A stretch of 64,000 nucleotides of DNA from Bifidobacterium breve (lineage in GTDB: Bacteria; Actinomycetota; Actinomycetes; Nanopelagicales; Nanopelagicaceae), in assembly GCA_945860245.1 (NCBI GenBank), contig CAMAPO010000001.1, positions 124,001 to 188,000 of the forward strand, read 5' to 3'. Below are positions 29,390 to 38,356 of this stretch, in pieces (position 1 is the stretch's first letter; every line of letters starts with the position of its first letter). Made by a program: the position numbers and the translations under genes. The notes beneath the pieces were generated by a model. That model searched no databases and was not told the DNA's origin. It saw nothing but the letters and a program-made list of their open reading frames with translations.

Positions 29390-30757
29390 ATGGTTGAAGC
29401 TAGGCGTAATACCTTTAAATCTCCCAAGCCGGATGCTGTGCGCTTGCTTGTTTATGATATTTTGCGAGAGGTTAATCGCTCTGATGGATATTCAAATTTA
29501 CTTCTTCCTCAAGCACTTTCTGGTTCTAATTTCGAACAGCGCGATAAAGGTTTTGCTACCGAGTTGCTTTATGGCACGTTACGGATGCAGGGTCGACATG
29601 ACTATATTGCGGCGCAAGTTTCAGATCGCCCATGGAGTGAGGTGGATGCGGGGATAGTTGATGTTGTTCGACTTGGCGCCCACCAACTATTTGAAATGCG
29701 AGTTCCATCTCATGCCGCAGTTTCAGCGACAGTTGAATTAGCGCGTAAGGTGATCGGTGAATCGAAAGCCTCCTTTGTAAACGCCTTGCTTCGCAAGATG
29801 AGTGCAAAAACCTTGGATGAGTGGTTAGAGCCGGCTCAATTTTTATCAGATCCGATAGAGCGTCTATCCATTATCTACTCTCATCCACAATGGATAGTCT
29901 CGGCTTACTTTGACTTACTTCGTGACTTCGCAGAGGTTGAATCTCTCTTATCTGCAAATAATCTGGCTGCGACTCCAACAATTGTCTGGTGGCCAGGTAG
30001 ATCTAGTGCGCAAGAACTTATCTCTCTCGGAGGCGAACCCACGAAGTATTCGGATTACGGATTAAAATTTGATAGCGCTCCTTCCACTCTTGAAGCGGTT
30101 CGCCATCGCAGGGCTGGCGTGCAAGATGAAGGATCGCAACTTGTGGCACAGATCTTTGCCAGAGTTGCAGCTGAGAGTGATAACTGGCTCGATCTTTGTT
30201 CAGGACCTGGCGGTAAAGCTGCACTTTTATCTTCTATAGCAAAAGAGAGCGGTAAAAAGTTTACAGCTAATGAAATATCCGCCCCGCGTGCAAAGTTGGT
30301 CGAGCAAGTTATTGGTGGTGCGCGAGTTTTAGTAGGCGATGGACGTGAAATAAATTCATTGGGGGAGAAGTTCGGAGCGGTCTTAGCAGATGTGCCGTGT
30401 ACCGGACTTGGAGCCTTACGCAGACGTCCTGAAGTTCGATGGCGTCGCACAGTCAGCGATTTACGCGAGTTGACTCAGTTACAACGAGATCTCTCCGATG
30501 CCGCCATTTCAGTGTTAGAAGATGGCGGGTACTTTGGTTATGCAACGTGTTCGCCGCACCTAGCAGAAACTAGCATTGCAGTAAGCGATATCTTACGTAA
30601 ATATCCGGAACTTGAGTTAGTCGATCTCCAGCCCTACCTTCCACCAGGGTTAGAGCAAGCGCTACGCGATAAATCGCTCTCTTTATGGACCCATCGCCAC
30701 GAAACGGATGCCATGTTTCTTGCAGTTTTTCGCAAGAAGTTAGCCAATGAGAAATAG
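29390..30757 (+). CDS. rsmB: 16S rRNA (cytosine-C5)-methyltransferase RsmB
   Basis: Methylates C967 (E. coli numbering) of 16S rRNA. 455 residues. The N-terminal NusB-like RNA-binding domain (about 15-150) is followed by an AdoMet methyltransferase domain with DLCSGPGGKAALL (motif I), DVPCTGLGALRRRPEVRW (Cys for product release) and YATCSPHLAET (catalytic Cys). fmt-rsmB-rpe order is widely conserved. Confidence 0.94.
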   Translation: MVEARRNTFKSPKPDAVRLLVYDILREVNRSDGYSNLLLPQALSGSNFEQRDKGFATELLYGTLRMQGRHDYIAAQVSDRPWSEVDAGIVDVVRLGAHQLFEMRVPSHAAVSATVELARKVIGESKASFVNALLRKMSAKTLDEWLEPAQFLSDPIERLSIIYSHPQWIVSAYFDLLRDFAEVESLLSANNLAATPTIVWWPGRSSAQELISLGGEPTKYSDYGLKFDSAPSTLEAVRHRRAGVQDEGSQLVAQIFARVAAESDNWLDLCSGPGGKAALLSSIAKESGKKFTANEISAPRAKLVEQVIGGARVLVGDGREINSLGEKFGAVLADVPCTGLGALRRRPEVRWRRTVSDLRELTQLQRDLSDAAISVLEDGGYFGYATCSPHLAETSIAVSDILRKYPELELVDLQPYLPPGLEQALRDKSLSLWTHRHETDAMFLAVFRKKLANEK

Positions 30758-30760
30758 GAT

Positions 30761-31426
30761 ATGCACGTGTATCACGATCTGCGAATAACGCCAAGTATTT
30801 TAAACGCCGATCACACCAATCTGAGTGCAGAAATCGCGAAGATTGCAGTTGACTCAGATCTTATTCATTTAGATATTATGGATAATCTCTTCGTTCCAAA
30901 CGCAACTTGGGATTTTGCTGCGGCTGAGAAAATTATCGCCAACTGCCCGATTCCAGTTGATGCGCATCTGATGATTAACGATGTTGATCGCATCGCTCTT
31001 GACTATGCTCACGCCGGTGCCGGTAGCGTAACTATCCATATTGAGGCGGCTCAGACCCCGACACAAACTTTAAGAAATCTCCGCAAGATCGGAGCGCGCG
31101 CAGGAATGGCGCTGAAGCCCGGTACAGATATTGAAAGTTATGCAGATCTCTTGGATGAAATTGATATGTTACTGATTATGACTGTTGAGCCTGGCTTCGG
31201 TGGGCAGAAATTTATGGCAGATATGATGGATAAAGTTCGTAAATCTAAGGTTTTAATTGGCGATAGGCCGATATGGATTCAGGTTGACGGCGGGGTTTCT
31301 ATGGAAACTATCGCGATCGCACGTGAGGCAGGTGCGGATACTTTCGTCGCTGGCTCTGCGGTATTTAACTCGCCAGATCCTGCTGAGATGGTGAAAATGC
31401 TGCGACATCGCGCAAGTGATCTCTAG
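30761..31426 (+). CDS. rpe: Ribulose-phosphate 3-epimerase
   Basis: Interconverts ribulose-5-P and xylulose-5-P. 221 residues, TIM barrel. PSILNADHTNL, the metal ligands in HLDIMDNLFVPNATWD, DAHLMI, MTVEPGFGGQKF and QVDGGVSMET are all present. The usual FVPNITxG reads FVPNATWD, a mild variant. In many Actinobacteria riboflavin genes lie between rpe and hisE; here hisE follows after 12 bp. Confidence 0.94.
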   Translation: MHVYHDLRITPSILNADHTNLSAEIAKIAVDSDLIHLDIMDNLFVPNATWDFAAAEKIIANCPIPVDAHLMINDVDRIALDYAHAGAGSVTIHIEAAQTPTQTLRNLRKIGARAGMALKPGTDIESYADLLDEIDMLLIMTVEPGFGGQKFMADMMDKVRKSKVLIGDRPIWIQVDGGVSMETIAIAREAGADTFVAGSAVFNSPDPAEMVKMLRHRASDL

Positions 31427-31432
31427 TAAACT
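31427..31432 (+). promoter_or_regulatory. Probable -10 element of hisE
   Basis: TAAACT begins at the rpe stop codon and ends 6 nt before the ATG at 31439. AAGG in the spacer could also act as a weak ribosome site, so leaderless use is less certain than at other genes. Confidence 0.4.
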
Positions 31433-31438
31433 CAAGGT

Positions 31439-31702
31439 ATGAAATCTTTTGATCAGCTCTGGGATGAACTCTCACAAAAGGTCGCAACCGGGGACCCAAC
31501 CTCAGGCACAGTCGTTGAGGTAAACGCGGGCGTGCACGCGATCGGAAAGAAGATTCTCGAAGAGGCCGGTGAGGTTTGGTTAGCCGCAGAACATGAAAGC
31601 GATGAAGCCCTAGCTGAAGAAATTAGTCAACTTATTTATCACCTACAGGCGCTGATGTTGGCCCGTGGATTAAGCCCTACTGACATTTATCGCTACCTAT
31701 AG
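31439..31702 (+). CDS. hisE: Phosphoribosyl-ATP pyrophosphatase
   Basis: Second step of histidine synthesis: hydrolyses PR-ATP to PR-AMP. 87 residues, all-alpha MazG-like fold. [20 protein letters not shown] holds the acidic metal ligands and [19 protein letters not shown] the second helix pair. Paired with hisG, the preceding enzyme of the pathway, 12 bp downstream; the remaining his genes are outside the window. Confidence 0.92.
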   Translation: MKSFDQLWDELSQKVATGDPTSGTVVEVNAGVHAIGKKILEEAGEVWLAAEHESDEALAEEISQLIYHLQALMLARGLSPTDIYRYL

Positions 31703-31714
31703 AATCGAGTTACA

Positions 31715-32560
31715 GTGTTAAAGATTGCAGTTCCCAATAAAGGTTCGCTTGCAGATGCCTCAATAGAGATTCTTAAAGAGGCTGGGTATAGACAGCGAGT
31801 AGATTCGCGCGACCTAGTTTTGAGTGATCCAGAAAATGGCGTCGAGTTTTATTATCTGCGTCCGCGCGATATCGCGTTATATGTAGGCTCAGGCGAATTA
31901 GAGGCCGGTATTACTGGAAGAGATTTACTGATTGACTCCGCAGCAGATGCGAAAGAGATTCTGGCGCTAGATTTTGGTGGTTCAACATTTCGCTTCGCCG
32001 GACCTGCAGCAAAGAGTTGGAAGGTGGAAGATCTTTCAGGTAAGAGAGTTGCCACCGCATACCCTGGTTTGGTGGAGAGCTATTTATCTAAGTTAGGAAT
32101 TAGCGCGAGCGTCGTGCGACTCGATGGAGCAGTTGAAAGTAGTGTGCGTCTCGGAGTTGCTGATGTGATCGCCGACGTTGTGAGCACAGGTAATACTCTG
32201 AAACAGGCTGGATTATCAATCTTTGGAGATCCGATATTGCGGAGTGAAGCGATTCTTATCTCGCGCCAAGGAATTGGTTTACCAGATGAGCTAGAAATTC
32301 TCTTGCGCCGTCTGCAAGGTGTAGTAACTGCAAGACAGTATGTTCTACTTGATTACGATATCCCGCGAGTTAGCGTGGATCAAGCGTGTGCAATTACACC
32401 CGGGTTAGAGTCACCGACAATTTCACCACTTCAGAAAGAAGATTGGGTAGCAGTGCGCGCAATGGTCTTGCGTAAAGATACCAACCGATTGATGGATGAA
32501 CTTTGGGCGCTCGGAGCACGGGGAATATTAGTAACCGATATCCACGCGTGCCGTCTATAA
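31715..32560 (+). CDS. hisG: ATP phosphoribosyltransferase, long form
   Basis: First committed step of histidine synthesis. 281 residues, the long form with its own C-terminal ACT-like regulatory domain (about 210-281), so no HisZ partner is needed. KIAVPNKGSL at the N-terminus, GITGRDLL, and DVIADVVSTGNTLKQAGL are the PRPP/ATP motifs. GTG start, with TAGAAT 9 nt upstream. The 3' end overlaps the convergent serB by 6 bp. Confidence 0.94.
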   Translation: MLKIAVPNKGSLADASIEILKEAGYRQRVDSRDLVLSDPENGVEFYYLRPRDIALYVGSGELEAGITGRDLLIDSAADAKEILALDFGGSTFRFAGPAAKSWKVEDLSGKRVATAYPGLVESYLSKLGISASVVRLDGAVESSVRLGVADVIADVVSTGNTLKQAGLSIFGDPILRSEAILISRQGIGLPDELEILLRRLQGVVTARQYVLLDYDIPRVSVDQACAITPGLESPTISPLQKEDWVAVRAMVLRKDTNRLMDELWALGARGILVTDIHACRL

Positions 32561-33802
32561 AGAGTCTAAATCTTCCACTTCTTCGCGGGTAATTCCTAAT
32601 AAGTAAAGAACTGAATCTAAGTAAGGAGCAGTAACAGAACTATCTGCAGCTGCTTTAACCGCAGGTTTTGCATTAAAAGCAATTCCTAGACCAGCTAGCG
32701 CGATCATATCTAGGTCATTTGCGCCGTCTCCGATCGCTATTGTCTGCTCCAGCGCAATTGAATGAAGTGCGGCAAATTCGCGTAAGGCGGCTGCTTTTCC
32801 GGCACGATCGATAATTGGACCAGAGAGTGCGCCAGTAAGTTTTCCGTCAACGATCTCCAAATTATTAGCTCGCATATGCGCAATCCCCAGCTCCGCCATT
32901 AAGGGAGCGATAACTGGTTCGAAACCACCAGAGACGAGTGCGACGTGATGGCCTAGTTTGTGCAAGGTACGAATTAAGGTGCGAGCACCGGGAGTTAGCG
33001 ATATCTCACTCTGAACTTCCGTTAGCACTGATGCCGGCAGACCTTTTAATAGAGCAACTCGGGCGCGCAAACTATCTGCGAAATCCAACTCGCCACGCAT
33101 CGCTGACTCCGTTATCGCGGCTATTTCTGCGCCCTTACCCGCCCTAGCGCCTAAGAGTTCGATAACCTCCTGCTGAATTAGGGTTGAGTCAACATCCATA
33201 ACCACCAGCTTTTTCGCCCAACGCATTAGCCCGCCGGGAGAGATTGCGATATCAATTGAGTTTTCAATACCAACGCGCGCCAGCTCTGTGCGCAACTTGC
33301 TTTGCTCAACACCCGAGACGGTAAATTCGATAGCGGTGACTGGGTAACTTGCAGTTCGGTGAATCCGCTCAATATTTCCATCATTGATGGCGATTGCACT
33401 TGCCACAGCGTTTATCGCGCTCGGCTTCAATTCTTGGGCCAGGATTACTACGTGCAGAAGAGATTTTTTCACATCAATATCCGTGGCGCCACTGATTTCA
33501 AAGGCGGAGGCGATGTCCACGCCAAGTGTCGCGGCACATTCTTCCAAATCGCTCTCAATCGCTGCCGCATGCGCCGGCGCACAAGAGATGAGGACAGTCA
33601 AAATAACTCTTCCACGTATAACGACCTGTTCAATATCTAGGATGTTTACTGCAAAGGGGGAAAGGGTTTGAAAAAGGGTCTCGGTTATTCCGGGCTTATC
33701 TACTCCGGAGAGGAGGATTAGACCAGTAAATTGCTCATTTTTATCCTTGATAACCATATTGAGGAGAAGATTAGCGTGAATCACAGGCGATAAGACTGGC
33801 AT
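32555..33802 (-). CDS. serB: Phosphoserine phosphatase with tandem ACT domains
   Basis: Last step of serine synthesis. 415 residues: two N-terminal ACT domains (about 25-100 and 113-185), typical of actinobacterial SerB, then the HAD domain with DVDST (203-207), VALVSGGFEPVI, and GDGANDLDMIALAGLGIAF. The start is uncertain: ATG 33802, GTG 33784 and ATG 33757 are in frame, and neither a ribosome site nor a TAnnnT at leaderless distance decides between them. Confidence 0.93.
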   Translation of the reverse strand: MPVLSPVIHANLLLNMVIKDKNEQFTGLILLSGVDKPGITETLFQTLSPFAVNILDIEQVVIRGRVILTVLISCAPAHAAAIESDLEECAATLGVDIASAFEISGATDIDVKKSLLHVVILAQELKPSAINAVASAIAINDGNIERIHRTASYPVTAIEFTVSGVEQSKLRTELARVGIENSIDIAISPGGLMRWAKKLVVMDVDSTLIQQEVIELLGARAGKGAEIAAITESAMRGELDFADSLRARVALLKGLPASVLTEVQSEISLTPGARTLIRTLHKLGHHVALVSGGFEPVIAPLMAELGIAHMRANNLEIVDGKLTGALSGPIIDRAGKAAALREFAALHSIALEQTIAIGDGANDLDMIALAGLGIAFNAKPAVKAAADSSVTAPYLDSVLYLLGITREEVEDLDSL

Positions 33803-33829
33803 TTACGATGATTCGTCAATGATTAGCGC

Positions 33830-33835
33830 TATCTT
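33830..33835 (+). promoter_or_regulatory. Possible -10 element of the ABC ATPase gene
   Basis: TATCTT ends 8 nt before the ATG at 33844, in the 41-bp gap between divergent serB and this gene. Confidence 0.35.
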
Positions 33836-33843
33836 TTTCATCT

Positions 33844-34641
33844 ATGGATGCAACGGGTGAATTGACGGTGCTATCAATGCACGGGGTAAAGGTCACCCGT
33901 GGCCAGCGAACAATTTTGGGCCCGATAGATTTTCAGATCCGAAGTGGCGAACGTTGGGTGATCCTTGGCCCCAACGGTGCAGGCAAATCTACGCTGTTAA
34001 ACATTTTAGCCACTCGAATCTTTCCAACATCCGGAACGGTAAAAATTCTTGAACAAGAGATGGGCAGAGTAGATCTCTTTGAATTGCGTACTCGCATTGG
34101 GGTTTGTGCAACGCTAACTGCGGAGAATATTCCTGATGACGAGCTAGTGCGTGATGTAGTGCTCACCGCGGCGTACGCAGTATTGGGGCGATGGAATGAA
34201 GAATATGATCTTTGGGACGAATCACGCGCAGTGGCGTTGCTAACCACTTTCGGGGTGCGCGATATGGCAGATCGTCGTTACTACACATTAAGTGATGGTG
34301 AGAAAAAACGGGTACAGATTGCGCGTGCTCTTATGTGTGATCCGGAACTTCTTCTCTTAGATGAGCCAACTGCAGGACTGGATTTGGGGGGACGCGAAGA
34401 TTTGCTACGTCGCTTCGCCGCCTTTTCCTCAGATCCGTTGGCTCCCGCAAGCATCGTTGTCACTCACCATATCGAAGAGATTCCGATCGGCACTACACAC
34501 GCTTTGATAATCAAAAACGGAACCATTGCTGTTTCTGGTCCGGTAGCAGATGTGATTACCACGGAGCATATGAGTGCGGTCTTCGGAATCAATATCGAGG
34601 TAAGTTCGGCAAATGGAAGGTTTTTTGCACGAAGCTCATGA
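33844..34641 (+). CDS. Orphan ABC transporter ATP-binding protein
   Basis: 265-residue ABC ATPase. Walker A GPNGAGKST, Walker B LLLLDEP, and the switch histidine in VVTHHIEE are intact. The signature is LSDGEKKR rather than LSGGQ, as in ModF-like or non-canonical ABC proteins. No permease gene is nearby, so the transported substrate, if any, cannot be named. The stop overlaps ung by 4 bp. Divergent serB lies 41 bp upstream. Confidence 0.8.
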   Translation: MDATGELTVLSMHGVKVTRGQRTILGPIDFQIRSGERWVILGPNGAGKSTLLNILATRIFPTSGTVKILEQEMGRVDLFELRTRIGVCATLTAENIPDDELVRDVVLTAAYAVLGRWNEEYDLWDESRAVALLTTFGVRDMADRRYYTLSDGEKKRVQIARALMCDPELLLLDEPTAGLDLGGREDLLRRFAAFSSDPLAPASIVVTHHIEEIPIGTTHALIIKNGTIAVSGPVADVITTEHMSAVFGINIEVSSANGRFFARSS

Positions 34642-35282
34642 AGTTTCGTGAGCAGCTGCATCCATCTTGGAGAAAATTATTGCAGCAGGATTTGACACTT
34701 TTAGATGAGATTGAAGAGAAGATCGCACTAGAAAAATATTTGCCAGTTCATGGTTTGGTCATGCGCGCACTCTCTTTCGATTTCAGCGCTGCGAAAGTCC
34801 TGATACTTGGCCAAGATCCCTATCCCAACCCGATTTATCCAACTGGATTAGCCTTTTCGGTTCCATCTGATGCGGTGAGAATTCCTTCTTCACTAAAAAA
34901 TATATTTAAGGAACTGCACTCAGATCTAAATATCTCTCCTTCCGGAAGTGGTGATTTATCGCCTTGGGCCAACCAAGGAGTGGTCCTGTTAAATCGCACC
35001 TTAACCTGTCAATCCGGTGAAAGTAATTCACATCTCGACCTTGGCTGGAGGACTTTTACTGAGCGCTGTGTTGAGCTACTGGCAGAAGCCGGAGTAGTAG
35101 CGATCCTTTGGGGAAATAACGCGCAAGAATGCAGCAAATATTTCGCAGCAGATAAGTTGATTGCTTCGCCACATCCGAGCCCACTATCGGCACATCGTGG
35201 CTTCTTTGGATCCAAGCCCTTTAGCCGAGCAAACTCCGCACTGATTGCTACAGGTAAAACTCCGATCGATTGGTCTCTATAA
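34638..35282 (+). CDS. ung: Uracil-DNA glycosylase
   Basis: Removes uracil from DNA to start base excision repair. 214 residues, family 1. GQDPYPNP (Asp60, water-activating), the uracil-pocket motif LLNRTLT, and the DNA-intercalation loop HPSPLSAHRG with the catalytic histidine are all present. ATGA overlap with the ABC ATPase gene suggests co-translation, with no obvious functional link. A terminator hairpin follows 3 bp after the stop. Confidence 0.96.
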   Translation: MKFREQLHPSWRKLLQQDLTLLDEIEEKIALEKYLPVHGLVMRALSFDFSAAKVLILGQDPYPNPIYPTGLAFSVPSDAVRIPSSLKNIFKELHSDLNISPSGSGDLSPWANQGVVLLNRTLTCQSGESNSHLDLGWRTFTERCVELLAEAGVVAILWGNNAQECSKYFAADKLIASPHPSPLSAHRGFFGSKPFSRANSALIATGKTPIDWSL

Positions 35283-35285
35283 AGC

Positions 35286-35319
35286 GCAACGCCCTGCAGA
35301 ACAATCCACAGGGCGTTGC
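35286..35319. terminator. Bidirectional terminator between ung and the purine permease
   Basis: Perfect 11-bp inverted repeat GCAACGCCCTG / CAGGGCGTTGC with a 12-nt loop. It sits in the 58-bp gap between convergent genes and can serve both strands. No long T-run follows on either side. It is the clearest terminator-like structure in the window. Confidence 0.75.
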
Positions 35320-35340
35320 TTAACTACTTTAATTAACTAT

Positions 35341-36780
35341 CTATCCCACCCAAGTATTAATTGGTGAAGATAGGAAGTAGACCATAAATAGGCCAGATAC
35401 CAAGAGAAGAAGTGGATGCACTTCCTTGCCACGGCCCTGGATGTATCGGATAGCAACGTGTGTAACGAAGCCTGCGCCGATACCTACTGAGATGTTATAT
35501 GTGAATGGCATCAAGATAATTGTTAAGAATGCTGGAATCGCGATTCCGTAATCATCCCAATCAATTGCCTTGATCTGTGCCATCATCAAGAAACCAACAA
35601 TAACAAGTGCTGGAGTTGCCGCTTCATAGGGAATAATTGCGACAAGTGGCGCTAGAAATGTTGTGAGGAGGAAGCAGATTCCTGTAACAACAGATGCTAA
35701 GCCAGTACGAGCGCCTTCTCCCACACCAGCAGCAGATTCTATATAGCTGGTATTGGATGAAATACTTCCGGCTCCTCCGGCTACTGCTGCAAGTGAGTCA
35801 ACAAGAAGGATACGGTCGATATTTTCGACATTACCATCTTTATCCGCAAGACCTGCTTCGTGGCCAATTGCAGTAACGGTTCCAACTGTGTCAAAGAAAT
35901 CTGATAGCAGTAGGGTAAAGACCAGAAGGATGACAGTAATCAACGGAACTCGATCGAGAGATCCGAAGAGATTAAATTGTCCCAAGAGAGAGAAATCTGG
36001 GGTCGCTACGATCTTCTCTGGCATAGCGGGAACGTTTAGATTCCAGCCCTTTGGATTTACCGCTCCAGTTGCACCGTTAAATAGTGGGCCGATCTTTAGA
36101 GAGGTTTCAATCGCCACCGCCGCGACAGTTGCAATTACAATTCCGATGAGGATTGCACCCTTAACCTTTTTCACGATCAAACCGATCGTAAGAAATAGAC
36201 CGAGAGCAAATACGAGGATTGGCCAGCCAACCAGAGTTCCGCCATCGCCGAGAGTTACTGGAACCGGACCTGTGCCAGGTGTTTTACGAACGAAGCCGGC
36301 GTCAACCAGACCTATAAGTGCGATAAATAGACCAATTCCGACTGAGATAGCGATCTTCAACTGGGCTGGAACTGCCTTAAATACTGCGGTTCTAAATCCA
36401 GTGAGAACGAGGATGGTAATAATTATTCCCTCAAGAACAATTAGCCCCATGGCATCGGCCCAAGTCATTTGTGATGCGATACCTACCGCCACAAAGGTAT
36501 TGAGACCTAATCCAGTTGCGATTGCTAGCGGGTATTTACCGATTACTCCCATCAGAATGGTGAGCACACCTGCCATTAGCGCGGTCATCGCCGCAACAAG
36601 TGCAAGGTTCGGGGCATCTCCGCCGCCGATATATTTTCCATCAACATCTTTTGAGAGACCGATGATTAGTGGATTAAGCGCCACGATATAAGCCATAGTG
36701 AAGAAGGTGACTATTCCGCCACGGACTTCTCTTCCTACTGTGGAGCCACGTTGTGATATTTTGAAATAACTATCGAGCAT
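35341..36780 (-). CDS. NCS2-family purine permease (AzgA/PbuG-like)
   Basis: 479-residue membrane protein with about 12 helices. The NCS2 AzgA-like branch is indicated by TFFTMAYIVALNP, GLGLNTFVAVG, SDFFDTVGTVTAIG and SNTSYIESAAGV. Family members import hypoxanthine, guanine or adenine by proton symport; substrate choice cannot be read here. AGGAAAGG precedes the ATG at 36780. It overlaps the upstream YczE-like gene by 11 bp. The apt gene at 40159 could use imported adenine. Confidence 0.88.
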   Translation of the reverse strand: MLDSYFKISQRGSTVGREVRGGIVTFFTMAYIVALNPLIIGLSKDVDGKYIGGGDAPNLALVAAMTALMAGVLTILMGVIGKYPLAIATGLGLNTFVAVGIASQMTWADAMGLIVLEGIIITILVLTGFRTAVFKAVPAQLKIAISVGIGLFIALIGLVDAGFVRKTPGTGPVPVTLGDGGTLVGWPILVFALGLFLTIGLIVKKVKGAILIGIVIATVAAVAIETSLKIGPLFNGATGAVNPKGWNLNVPAMPEKIVATPDFSLLGQFNLFGSLDRVPLITVILLVFTLLLSDFFDTVGTVTAIGHEAGLADKDGNVENIDRILLVDSLAAVAGGAGSISSNTSYIESAAGVGEGARTGLASVVTGICFLLTTFLAPLVAIIPYEAATPALVIVGFLMMAQIKAIDWDDYGIAIPAFLTIILMPFTYNISVGIGAGFVTHVAIRYIQGRGKEVHPLLLLVSGLFMVYFLSSPINTWVG

Positions 36781-37561
36781 GACGTGCCTTTCCTGATTTT
36801 GTTATCGGGGGTGGTTGCGACCCCGTGTGAAGTGACGGCTCACAGACCGAGGGATAAGAGCATCTAATCCGATTTTTGGGCGACTTCGAGGTAAGGCGCG
36901 CTACAACTCCGAAAGAGATTGCAACTGATTGACCGATCAGCAGAGCAAAGAGCGCTGTGCCCAGCCCAATGCGACCCCCTAAGAGCGCGCCAATGATCAA
37001 AACTGTTACCTCGATACCCATTCGCACTCGTCCGACTCGTATACCGGTGCGGTTATGAACTCCCGTCATCGCGCCATCTCTCGGTCCCGAACCTAACCCG
37101 CAAGTTATATAAAGAGCGGATCCTATTCCAACCAGAGTGATTCCGAAGAGAGCTGAAGCAACCCCGCCCAAGAAGGTGGTTTGCAAAGGAAAGATCAACA
37201 CACCAGTTTGTATCGATGCAGAAATGATTACGATATTGCTGATAGTTCCAAACCCAGGACGCTCGCGTAGCGGAATCCAAATTAATAGAACTACAAAGCC
37301 TATATAAAAAGTAGCCCACCCTAAGGATAAGCCAGTCTTAAAACTCAACCCTTGGGCAAAGACTGTCCACGGAGCATTGCCCAAATTAGACTGCACAACT
37401 AAGGCATCGCCTAAACCGAAAAGAGCTAAACCAAAAAAGAGGATCAGAACTCGAGTGAAGGAAAGATCCCATAGATGTTTAGCCCGCCAAGGAGTAATTG
37501 GAACTGTCTTATGGGGGCGAAGATGGGAGATTAGGGCTTTAAAAGTCGAGCGCTTCTCCAT
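36770..37561 (-). CDS. YczE/YitT-family membrane protein
   Basis: 263 residues with about five membrane helices. VQSNLGNAPWTVFAQGLS, LGSGPRDGAMTG and the closing SFGVVARL region match the YczE/YyaS/YitT membrane family (COG2364), whose role is unknown. The last 45 residues are hydrophilic, rich in Ser/Pro/basic residues, and lie near and over the start of the purine permease, so they may reflect drift to a late stop. Divergent from the DUF554 gene. Confidence 0.75.
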   Translation of the reverse strand: MEKRSTFKALISHLRPHKTVPITPWRAKHLWDLSFTRVLILFFGLALFGLGDALVVQSNLGNAPWTVFAQGLSFKTGLSLGWATFYIGFVVLLIWIPLRERPGFGTISNIVIISASIQTGVLIFPLQTTFLGGVASALFGITLVGIGSALYITCGLGSGPRDGAMTGVHNRTGIRVGRVRMGIEVTVLIIGALLGGRIGLGTALFALLIGQSVAISFGVVARLTSKSPKNRIRCSYPSVCEPSLHTGSQPPPITKSGKARHAR

Positions 37562-37567
37562 TTGGGG

Positions 37568-37573
37568 AGTTTA
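37568..37573 (-). promoter_or_regulatory. Probable -10 element of the YczE-like gene (leaderless)
   Basis: Minus-strand TAAACT ends 6 nt before the ATG at 37561; an overlapping TATAAA would be 8 nt away. Confidence 0.45.
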
Positions 37574-37599
37574 TAGCAAGGGCTGCGAATTATTTCCCC

Positions 37600-37605
37600 T
37601 ATTGT
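37600..37605 (+). promoter_or_regulatory. Probable -10 element of the DUF554 gene (leaderless)
   Basis: TATTGT ends 7 nt before the ATG at 37613, in the 51-bp divergent gap with no Shine-Dalgarno. Confidence 0.45.
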
Positions 37606-37612
37606 TACCGCT

Positions 37613-38347
37613 ATGTTCGTAGGCTTTGGTACAACGGTAAATATCGCAACCATCATCGGGGGAGCGGCGCTTGGAGTTTTAGTCGGCGCACGTATGCCAT
37701 CGCGCACTAGAACGCTAATTACTGAAGTTCTAGGCTTAATCACAATTCTCGGATCGGTCAGCGCCTTAGCCCCGATGTGGTCAGAGAGATATATATCAGC
37801 GCTGCCAAAAGGCTGGACGCTACTTGCAATTCTCGCGTCGCTTTTAATCGGTGGGCTAATCGGATCAGCACTTAACCTGGAGACCAAACTTGATGGCCTT
37901 GGTGAAAGTCTACGTAGAAGATTCCGAGCAAAAGAAGAGAGCACCTTTGTGGAAGGTTTTGTCTCCGCTTCACTCCTTTTTATTATTGGACCTTTAGCAA
38001 TTTTAGGATCGATTAGCGATGGAATGTCTACTGGCGTCGACCAACTAATTTTGAAGTCGAGTCTCGACTTTTTCGCAGCAATTGCCTTTGCAGCAAGCTT
38101 AGGTTGGGGAGTAGCTGCATCAGCGATTCCGGTGGGAATTTATCAAGGGCTTTGGACTCTGATCGGCTTAGGCTTAGGAAATATTTTGACCGGCTACCAG
38201 ATTGATGCGATGACAATTACAGGTGGGTTGATGCTGGCCTGTATTGGGCTAAGACTTCTAAAGATTAAGGATATCGCCGTCGGCAATTTACTTCCGGCAC
38301 TGGTCATCGCGCCAGTCTTAGTCCAGATTCTGAATACCTTCGTTTAG
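37613..38347 (+). CDS. DUF554 family membrane protein (YdfK-like)
   Basis: 244 residues, about six to seven membrane helices. GTTVNIATIIGGAALGVLVG at the N-terminus, EGFVSASLLFIIGPLAILG and DQLILKSSLDFFAAIAFA match the DUF554 family. A transport role is often assumed but not shown. It converges with the alcohol dehydrogenase gene, 9 bp apart. Confidence 0.85.
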   Translation: MFVGFGTTVNIATIIGGAALGVLVGARMPSRTRTLITEVLGLITILGSVSALAPMWSERYISALPKGWTLLAILASLLIGGLIGSALNLETKLDGLGESLRRRFRAKEESTFVEGFVSASLLFIIGPLAILGSISDGMSTGVDQLILKSSLDFFAAIAFAASLGWGVAASAIPVGIYQGLWTLIGLGLGNILTGYQIDAMTITGGLMLACIGLRLLKIKDIAVGNLLPALVIAPVLVQILNTFV

Positions 38348-38356
38348 GCAAAATTC

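Noticed and set aside
35753-36691. 312-residue open frame on the plus strand opposite the purine permease
   Set aside because: It is low-complexity (Ile/Pro/Thr/Arg-rich), has no family similarity, and lies wholly antisense to a clear permease gene.
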